A stretch of DNA of 6,638 nt from the NCBI GenBank assembly GCA_026388915.1, contig JAPLIW010000843.1:1-6638 (forward strand), in the 5' to 3' direction. Position 1 is the first letter of the stretch, and each line of letters begins with the position of its first letter. Below, piece by piece: positions 1 to 4,660 of the stretch. Source of the DNA: Deltaproteobacteria bacterium (GTDB lineage Bacteria; Desulfobacterota; SM23-61). Below the pieces are notes generated by a model that saw only the letters and a list, made by a program, of their open reading frames with translations, made no database searches and had not been told where the DNA came from. A program made the position numbers and the translations under genes.

Positions 1-278
1 TAGTCCATCGATCGTCCTCCCGCGTGTTGTGTGACACCCTCACTTTCTATTACGGACATGATAACATTTAGTCCATTCTGGCGCGATTTCCGGGAAAATC
101 GGGATGTCCCCAATTTTCCAAAAACTTAAGGCCGCCCCGTCGCCTCCCGTATTTCTCGCCTCTCAGCCACAAAACGGGTATGGAATATATGAGGAGTAAC
201 TTTTTATGTCAAGAGGATTTACCCTTTGCCTGATCAATACGATATTTATTACATTGGCAATCATTTGTCGCCACATTT

Positions 279-350
279 GTCATTCCCGCGCAGGCGGGAA
301 TCCAGTATTATTAGAGGTTTCCTGGATTCCGGATCAAGTCCGGAATGACG
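279..350. repeat. REP-like palindromic repeat with two hairpins
   Basis: The outer arms GTCATTCC (279-286) and GGAATGAC (342-349) are perfect inverted complements. Inside lie a first hairpin, ATTCCCG (282-288) with CGGGAAT (295-301), and a second, ATTCCGGA (326-333) with TCCGGAAT (339-346). GGAATCCAG (297-305) can alternatively pair with CTGGATTCC (322-330). The sequence can therefore form either two hairpins or one long branched stem. This CATTCCCGC...GCGGGAAT...GGAATGAC pattern is a widespread intergenic repeat type in proteobacteria, of which the Neisseria dRS3 repeat is a well-known relative. It is probably a non-autonomous dispersed repeat. Confidence 0.75.
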
Positions 351-1135
351 TTCTTTGCTATATTTTGTTGCCGAAGTAATAATTCGCATTTAACGGATTA
401 TGGTTCGAAAGGTTGGATACTCGGCAAAGTTGGCTTACGCTCACGGTAAGAGGAAGAAACAAATAAAAACGAGTCTTATTTTTATCGTTTGAGATTTAAA
501 TAATCGATGGCCAGATTGGACATAGCACGTACGCCAAGGATCAATGTCTTGTCGTCAGTATTAAATAAAGGCGTATGAAGCTGAACCGAATCTTCTCCAG
601 GGGGCGTCGCTCCGATATAAAAAAAAATATCCCGGATGTTGCCAAAGGATCCTGCCCCCTTTTTGCTCACCACCCTTCATGGCGAGATACCCTGACGGCT
701 TTTCTTCATATCTTCATCCGGAAAAAACCGATGAAACGTTGGAAAATGAATCTGCTTTCTTTTCTGCTTTCAAAGGAAAAATCGCCAATCGAAAGGAATT
801 AGTGTGCCAGTTTCGAATTAGAAAAGTCAATTTATTGTTTTATTTGGTTTATTTTTGGACCGAGTTCGGGAGGAAGTTCTAACAATAAAAAAACCACCTC
901 TCTTTCAAGAAATTGGATTAAAAAAATTTCCAAGGCTTCGCTCTAGGCAGGGGATTGAAGAGCGAATTTCTGAGGGAACGATAGCAAAAGGGGGGAAGTT
1001 TGTCAGCGCCAGAGATTTCCCCCGCCTTTCCTCCCTGCTTTCAGACAGGTGGCAATGTCACCGATGATAGGAAAAAATTTCTGCTAAAAGTACATCGCTC
1101 AAAAATATAACGGTGAGGAAGATGGCGGAGAATAT

Positions 1136-1269
1136 GGAATAGATTAGACGCCAGCAGCCGAGGCCAAGCCCTACTGGACCAAAGATCCAGTTCGTTACTG
1201 TGGCTTTTTTGTGTCAAGAACAGCCCAGAATAGTTATAATAGACTGGAATAGACCGGAATAGATGTAAA
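1136..1269. repeat. GGAATAGA direct repeats, partly tandem at 10-bp period
   Basis: GGAATAGA occurs three times on the same strand, at 1136-1143, 1246-1253 and 1256-1263. The last two belong to a short 10-bp-period tandem: TAGACTGGAA (1240-1249), TAGACCGGAA (1250-1259) and a diverged TAGATGTAAA (1260-1269). The array lies about 80 bp before the truncated tRNA-Leu. Short phased direct repeats next to an attachment core can be arm-type sites of tyrosine recombinases. That role is inferred only from position, and chance repetition in A+T-rich DNA remains possible. Confidence 0.4.
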
Positions 1270-1348
1270 TCAAAAACCTCATTCAAAATGGGTGGTTGTG
1301 GGAGAACCAGCCGTAATTTCAGGGGATTTAGAATTCACGGTTTTCGCT

Positions 1349-1401
1349 CTTAGGATCCAGTGGGGCAACCCGTAGGGGTTCAAATCCCCTCTCTCGCACC
1401 A
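1349..1401 (+). pseudogene. tRNA-Leu(UAG) 3' fragment, likely attachment-site remnant
   Basis: The sequence reads as the 3' part of a class II tRNA. There is a seven-base anticodon loop CTTAGGA (1349-1355) with anticodon TAG at 1351-1353, then the 3' strand of the anticodon stem TCCAG (1356-1360). A long leucine-type variable arm with GGGG/CCC follows. The T arm is AGGGG (1374-1378), loop TTCAAAT (1379-1385) and CCCCT (1386-1390). The acceptor 3' strand is CTCTCGC (1391-1397), with discriminator A1398 and encoded CCA (1399-1401). The five bases before the loop do not pair with TCCAG, and no D arm is seen, so the gene is broken at the anticodon loop. This is where many tyrosine-recombinase elements recombine. 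With this orientation an element would have lain to the left and the flank of the original tRNA to the right. Confidence 0.85.
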
Positions 1402-1445
1402 TCCTCTTTTTTCCCATTCTCTGCATTAATTTCCCGCCCAAAATC

Positions 1446-1481
1446 TTGACAGGCCTCCATCTTGTAGTGTATTGTAATACA
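1446..1481 (+). promoter_or_regulatory. Promoter and probable operator of the toxin-antitoxin operon
   Basis: A perfect -35 hexamer TTGACA (1446-1451) is followed, after 18 bp, by a weaker -10 TATTGT (1470-1475). Over the -10 lie four half-sites at exact 5-bp steps: TGTA at 1463, 1468 and 1473, and the inverted form TACA at 1478. They also form the inverted repeat GTATT-GT-AATAC (1469-1480). Ribbon-helix-helix antitoxins bind short repeated half-sites and repress their own promoter, so this is probably the autoregulatory operator. The ribosome-binding sequence AGGAGG (1481-1486) follows directly. Confidence 0.65.
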
Positions 1482-1492
1482 GGAGGTGCGAC

Positions 1493-1711
1493 ATGCGATC
1501 CGTTTTGTCTGTGAGTTTGCCGGAGAATCTGTCATCCGAGCTGGATGCCTTTGCCAAAAAAACCGGCCGGAACAAGAGCGATATCGTGAAAGAATCCGTC
1601 AGCCTCTATCTTTGGGAAGCCCGATTCCGAAATGTTCGTAAATCCCTAAGCCTCAAGGCAAAGAAGGCGGGATTAGTTACGGAAGAAGACGTGTTCAGGG
1701 CGGTTTCATGA
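1493..1711 (+). CDS. Ribbon-helix-helix (CopG-family) antitoxin
   Basis: This is a 72-residue protein that probably neutralises the PIN toxin encoded just downstream and represses the operon. The N-terminal strand (residues 2-9, SVLSVSLP) followed by two helices (about 13-25 and 28-42, with the NKSDIVKES turn) fits a ribbon-helix-helix DNA-binding domain acting as a dimer. The C-terminal part (about 47-72) is charged and ends in GLVTEEDVFRAVS, a tail seen in antitoxins paired with PIN-family toxins and presumably the toxin-contacting segment. The ATG start is preceded by AGGAGG at 1481-1486 with a 6-base spacer. The stop overlaps the next start as ATGA, which implies translational coupling. 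Family assignment is by motif and context; the exact subfamily is not resolved. Confidence 0.85.
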   Translation: MRSVLSVSLPENLSSELDAFAKKTGRNKSDIVKESVSLYLWEARFRNVRKSLSLKAKKAGLVTEEDVFRAVS

Positions 1712-2112
1712 AGGTGGTTTTCGACACGAATGTGCTGGTGTCCGCCTTTGCTACCGAAGGGGTCTGCTCGAAACTCCTGGGGCGCGCCCGACGGAGGCAA
1801 TTTCAGCTCATCACCGCTCCTTTCATCCTGAAGGAATTAGAGGCCGTTCTTCTGAAAAAACTTTCCGCCACCAAGGGCGAAACCAGGCAAGTCCTCCGGA
1901 TTCTCGCCGAAGCAATATCTGCTCTTGTCCAGCCAGCCCAGCCTGTATCCGGAATATGCCGGGACCCGGATGACGATCCTATTCTTTTTTGCGCCATAGC
2001 CGCAAGCGCTGATTATTTAGTCACGGGAGATTCCGACCTTCTGGAGCTGCGGGAATTTCGAGGAACACGGATTGTGTCTCCCCGAGACTTCGAACTCCTC
2101 TTGGAGGACTGA
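1708..2112 (+). CDS. PIN-domain toxin (putative toxin component, PIN family)
   Basis: This 134-residue protein has the PIN nuclease fold, in which four acidic residues bind Mg2+/Mn2+ to cleave RNA. Visible catalytic positions are D6 in the N-terminal VVFDTNVLVSAF motif, E43 in LKELEAVL, D90 in DPDDDPIL, and D108/D110 in VTGDSDLL. The full set is present, so the toxin is probably active. The length matches the COG1569-type PIN toxins (about 130-140 residues), which are usually partnered by a small DNA-binding antitoxin, as here. The ATG lies inside the stop of the antitoxin gene, so its translation is likely coupled. The target RNA cannot be deduced. The pair sits directly right of the truncated tRNA-Leu, a common location for small addiction modules. 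Confidence 0.88.
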   Translation: MKVVFDTNVLVSAFATEGVCSKLLGRARRRQFQLITAPFILKELEAVLLKKLSATKGETRQVLRILAEAISALVQPAQPVSGICRDPDDDPILFCAIAASADYLVTGDSDLLELREFRGTRIVSPRDFELLLED

Positions 2113-2122
2113 ACGAAAACTT

Positions 2123-2155
2123 GGAATTTCAAACACCCCGGGGATTCTAGTTTAA
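2123..2155 (+). repeat. Intergenic repeat, copy 1 (GGAATTTCAAAC ... CCCCGGGG)
   Basis: The element starts with GGAATTTCAAAC (2123-2134), then the self-complementary CCCCGGGG (2136-2143) and a tail ATTCTAGTTTAAA. The same 12-base start and a similar tail (GGGGTTTAGCTTAA) recur at 4588-4637, with a longer hairpin between them. This copy starts 10 bp after the toxin stop and lies about 130 bp before the oxidoreductase gene. The short GC palindrome and weak T-rich tail make it at best a poor terminator. Confidence 0.45.
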
Positions 2156-2283
2156 AAAACGAATCGCCGGCACCGGAAATCCAGGCAAGAGATCCGCTAA
2201 AAAGGTGAGCCAAAAGCGGAAGTCCTATGCGGGGGAGAAGAAAAAGTAATCGGTTGAGAATTTGCAAAAGGAGACCTGCTGCT

Positions 2284-4236
2284 ATGCCCAGACCGCATCA
2301 TAATCCGAAAACGAACCGGATGTTTGAACCCGCCTTTCTTGGGCCCCTAGCGGTTAAGAACCGGCTGATTATGGCCCCGATGGGAACCCTGTTGGCCAGC
2401 GAGGTCGGAGGGGTCACCCCGAAACAGATCGACTATTACGCGGAGAGAGCCAAAGGGGGAGTGGGAACGATCATTGTCGAGATCACTTCCGTGGATTACC
2501 CCTTGGGGGGAACCGGCCTGACGTTTCACGACAACGGCTACATCGGGGGGCACAGCGAATTGGTGGAAGCAGTACACGCCTACGGGGCCAAAATCATTTG
2601 CCAGCTGGCGCACGTGGGACGGCAGGCCCATCCTTCCGATCTGAAAGGCCTGCAGCCGGTGGCCCCCTCGCCGATCCCCTGCAGAATATTAAAGGTCCTC
2701 CCGAGGGAATTGAGCACCCGTGAGGTGGAGGAAATCGTTCAAAAATTCATCGCCGCGGCCAAGAGAGCCAGGGCTGCAGGATACGACGGGGTGGAACTCC
2801 ATGGGGCCCATGGTTATCTCATTGCCCAGTTCATGTCCCTCTGCAGCAATCAAAGGACCGACAGGTATGGCGGTAGTTTGCTGAACCGGATGAACTTCCC
2901 CCTGGAAATCATCCGGGGGGTCAAGAAAGCGGTGGGCGACCGATTTCCGCTCCTCTTCCGCTTCAGTGGGGATGAATTTGTGGAAAATGGAAGGCCCCTG
3001 GAGGAATCCAAGCAGGTGGCCCGTATGCTCGAAGAGGAAGGGGTGCACGTTTTGGACGTCAGCGCGGGAGCGTATGACTCCATGCCTAAACTGATGGAAC
3101 CTATGTCCTATCCGGAGGGCTGGAAAATTTATCTCGCGGAGGAGATCAAAAAGGCGGTGAAGGTTCCCGTGATCGGGGTGGGCGTCATTCGCACCCCGGC
3201 TTTTGCCGAGAAGATCCTAAGGGAAGGGCGGATTGATTTCGTGGCCCTGGGGAGGGCGTTGATTGCGGACCCCCATTGGCCGAACAAAGCCCGCGAGGGC
3301 CGGCCGGAAGATATCATTAGATGCATCTCCTGTAACATCGGGTGCATCGGCGGCAGGGTGTTCCGGGGGCTTCCCCTTCGGTGCAGTGTCAATCCGGCAA
3401 CCGGAAGGGAACGGGAATTCGGGATCCTGCCTCCGGCGGGGGAAAGGAGGAAGGTGCTGGTAGTAGGGGGAGGGCCGGCGGGAATGGAAGCAGCCTGCCT
3501 GGCAAAGAGGAGAGGCCATCGGGTTATCCTGGCGGAGAAGGAGGCCCAATTGGGCGGGCAGCTCCTGCTGGCGGCCGTTCCCCCGGGCAAGGAGAAGATC
3601 AACTGGTACTCCGAATACCTCATCGGGAGGATGAAAAAGTTGAAGGTCCTAACCCGTATGAAACAGGAGGTGACCGCGGGCTATGTTCAAAAACTTAAGC
3701 CCGAGGTGGTGATCCTGGCGACCGGCGCCGTCCCCTGGATTCCTGATATCCCCGGCATCCAGAACCCCAATGTCGTAAAGGCTTGGGATATTCTGGACGG
3801 AAAGAAGAAGGTTGAGGATTCAATGGTGGTCGTCGCCGGGGGCGGAACGGTGGGTTGCGAGACGGCTCTATACCTGGCCCGTCAAAACCGGAAGGTGATC
3901 GTCGTGGAGATGCTGGGTCGAATCGCTTTAGATATGGAGCCGATAAATCGGATGGACCTTCAGGAAAAAATCCGGCAGGCGGGGGTGGAAACCAGGGTAA
4001 AGAAGAAGATGAAGGAGATCGCCAAGGAAGGCGTACTCCTGGAGGATGAGGGAGGGAAAGAAGAATGGATCCTGGCCGACTGGGTCATCCTCGCTCTGGG
4101 GGTAAAGCCTAACGATTCGCTATTCAGGAAGCTTGAAGGAAAGGTGCCGGAAATATATTCGATCGGGGACTGCGGTCAAACCGGGAAAATCATCGATGCG
4201 TCCTATGACGGGTTCCGCGTAGGCCGGCTCATATGA
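2284..4236 (+). CDS. Old-yellow-enzyme-family FMN/FAD/[4Fe-4S] NAD(P)H oxidoreductase (2,4-dienoyl-CoA reductase / 2-enoate reductase type)
   Basis: This is a 650-residue cytoplasmic flavoprotein that probably reduces an activated C=C bond of an acyl or enone substrate with NAD(P)H. Residues about 13-345 form the FMN barrel: APMGT near 31-35, QLAHVGRQ near 107-114, the paired catalytic histidines in HGAHGYL (H173, H176, with Tyr178), NQRTDRYGGS near 189-198 and the FMN-side R226. A cluster motif C347-x2-C350-x3-C354-x12-C367 follows. The C-terminal half has an FAD Rossmann motif GGGPAG (395-400), the nested NAD(P)H motif GGGTVGCE (519-526) and IGDC (627-630). This order matches FadH, enoate reductases, BaiCD and trimethylamine dehydrogenase relatives, and the length matches FadH/enoate reductase. 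The HGAHGYL site resembles enoate-reductase/BaiCD-type proteins more than FadH. ATG 2284 is chosen because AAAAGGAG precedes it at about 10 bases; an in-frame ATG at 2227 has no good ribosome site and adds a non-homologous basic leader. The exact substrate is unknown. Confidence 0.9.
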   Translation: MPRPHHNPKTNRMFEPAFLGPLAVKNRLIMAPMGTLLASEVGGVTPKQIDYYAERAKGGVGTIIVEITSVDYPLGGTGLTFHDNGYIGGHSELVEAVHAYGAKIICQLAHVGRQAHPSDLKGLQPVAPSPIPCRILKVLPRELSTREVEEIVQKFIAAAKRARAAGYDGVELHGAHGYLIAQFMSLCSNQRTDRYGGSLLNRMNFPLEIIRGVKKAVGDRFPLLFRFSGDEFVENGRPLEESKQVARMLEEEGVHVLDVSAGAYDSMPKLMEPMSYPEGWKIYLAEEIKKAVKVPVIGVGVIRTPAFAEKILREGRIDFVALGRALIADPHWPNKAREGRPEDIIRCISCNIGCIGGRVFRGLPLRCSVNPATGREREFGILPPAGERRKVLVVGGGPAGMEAACLAKRRGHRVILAEKEAQLGGQLLLAAVPPGKEKINWYSEYLIGRMKKLKVLTRMKQEVTAGYVQKLKPEVVILATGAVPWIPDIPGIQNPNVVKAWDILDGKKKVEDSMVVVAGGGTVGCETALYLARQNRKVIVVEMLGRIALDMEPINRMDLQEKIRQAGVETRVKKKMKEIAKEGVLLEDEGGKEEWILADWVILALGVKPNDSLFRKLEGKVPEIYSIGDCGQTGKIIDASYDGFRVGRLI

Positions 4237-4349
4237 GACAGCCCAGGGCCTTCAAAGGGGGCCCATCTTCGCCGGGGAATTTCGAATTTCCAAGCCGGCA
4301 ACCGATGGAACCGCGCGGGAGAGTCAATTCGGGGGACACCATAATCATG

Positions 4350-4370
4350 ACCTCCGGCAGAGCCGGAGGT
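4350..4370. repeat. Perfect hairpin with CCGGCAGAGCCGG core, copy A
   Basis: ACCTCCGGC (4350-4358) pairs perfectly with GCCGGAGGT (4362-4370) around an AGA loop. The 13-base core CCGGCAGAGCCGG (4354-4366) recurs exactly at 4611-4623. It lies about 115 bp after the oxidoreductase stop. It lacks a downstream T tract on either strand, so it may act as an mRNA 3'-end stabiliser or simply be a dispersed repeat. Confidence 0.6.
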
Positions 4371-4410
4371 ATGAAAAACAGTGAACCACTTAAAGCGGAT
4401 TGAAATAGGC

Positions 4411-4426
4411 GCCACCCAAAGGTGGC
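4411..4426. repeat. Short hairpin GCCACC/GGTGGC
   Basis: GCCACC (4411-4416) pairs with GGTGGC (4421-4426) around a CAAA loop. It is followed by TTCGCCC rather than a T run. Its function is not evident, and it may be part of the surrounding mosaic of palindromic repeats. Confidence 0.4.
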
Positions 4427-4444
4427 TTCGCCCGGGCATCAGAA

Positions 4445-4526
4445 ATTGCGGAATGTAGATTGCGGAATGCGGATTGAAGAAGAAAGTTAAATAAATCCGA
4501 AATCCGCAATTCGAAATCCGAAATTC
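4445..4526. repeat. ATTGCGGAATG tandem pair with inverted counterpart
   Basis: ATTGCGGAATG occurs twice exactly at 14-bp spacing (4445-4455 and 4459-4469) and continues as CGGATTG. About 25 bp further on, an oppositely oriented AATCCGC (4501-4507) matches GCGGATT (4469-4475), and the stretch 4496-4526 repeats TCCGAAAT/TCCGCAAT-like units. Such low-complexity GCGGATT/GCGGAAT repeats occur between genes. Translated, they give spurious peptides. Confidence 0.55.
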
Positions 4527-4587
4527 TACCGGCCGATGCTTTTTGCCCATAAGCTCCTTGCCCCCGGGCCAAGACTCAAGCATCCCG

Positions 4588-4637
4588 GGAATTTCAAACG
4601 CTTTGAGCCCCCGGCAGAGCCGGGGGTTTAGCTTAAG
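4588..4637 (+). repeat. Intergenic repeat, copy 2, with strong hairpin before the dehydratase homologue
   Basis: The element begins with GGAATTTCAAAC (4588-4599), identical to 2123-2134. It then carries the stem CCCCCGGC (4608-4615) / GCCGGGGG (4619-4626) around an AGA loop, extendable by a G-T and an A-T pair, and ends in GGGTTTAGCTTAA. The hairpin ends about 23 bases before the ribosome site of the gene at 4661. It could shape the 5' untranslated region or act as a weak attenuator, but only three T residues follow it. The core CCGGCAGAGCCGG matches the hairpin at 4350-4370. Confidence 0.55.
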
Positions 4638-4660
4638 GAAATTAACCAAAAGGAGGGGCT

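Larger units (their letters stand above)
1..1348. other. A+T-rich stretch without a convincing gene
   Basis: No reading frame here has a recognisable protein family, a sustained length or a good start context. The longest frames are 60-80 codons and overlap each other on both strands. The stretch is A+T-richer than the gene-dense part to its right, with many homopolymer A and T runs. It contains an imperfect palindrome at 84-101, the REP-like repeat at 279-350 and direct repeats near 1136-1269, and it ends at a truncated tRNA-Leu. I infer decayed DNA or the non-coding end of an integrated element. I cannot identify any gene from which it derives. Confidence 0.6.
4237..4660. other. 424-bp spacer rich in hairpins and short repeats, no gene
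   Basis: No credible coding sequence is present; a minus-strand frame across it is composed of translated repeats. It holds three hairpins (4350-4370, 4411-4426 and 4606-4628) and a block of ATTGCGGAATG-type repeats with an inverted counterpart (4445-4526). None of the hairpins is followed by a proper run of T, so I do not call an intrinsic terminator, and I could not define a promoter for the downstream gene. The spacer length suggests the dehydratase homologue may have its own promoter here. Confidence 0.6.

Noticed and set aside
1..125. Possible end of an insertion sequence or REP-associated transposase unit
   Set aside because: The TGTCCCCAATTTTCC stretch and the palindrome at 84-101 are reminiscent of such elements, but no terminal repeat pair or transposase reading frame is visible.
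1298..1304. GTGGGAG as a possible 5' acceptor strand for the tRNA-Leu
   Set aside because: It can pair with CTCTCGC using two G-U pairs, but the intervening sequence gives no D arm or anticodon-stem 5' strand and the total of 104 bases does not fit tRNA-Leu.
2227..2283. Upstream ATG at 2227 as the start of the oxidoreductase
   Set aside because: It has no good ribosome site and adds 19 basic, non-homologous residues, whereas ATG 2284 follows AAAAGGAG at normal spacing.
4606..4632. Intrinsic terminator at the hairpin before the dehydratase homologue
   Set aside because: The stem is strong but only three T residues follow, then AGCTTAAGG, and the minus strand also lacks a T run.
4203..4649. 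Open frame of 148 codons on the - strand in the 4237-4660 spacer
   Set aside because: Its peptide is made of translated repeats (FRISNCGFRI type) and hairpin sequence, with no independent evidence of coding.
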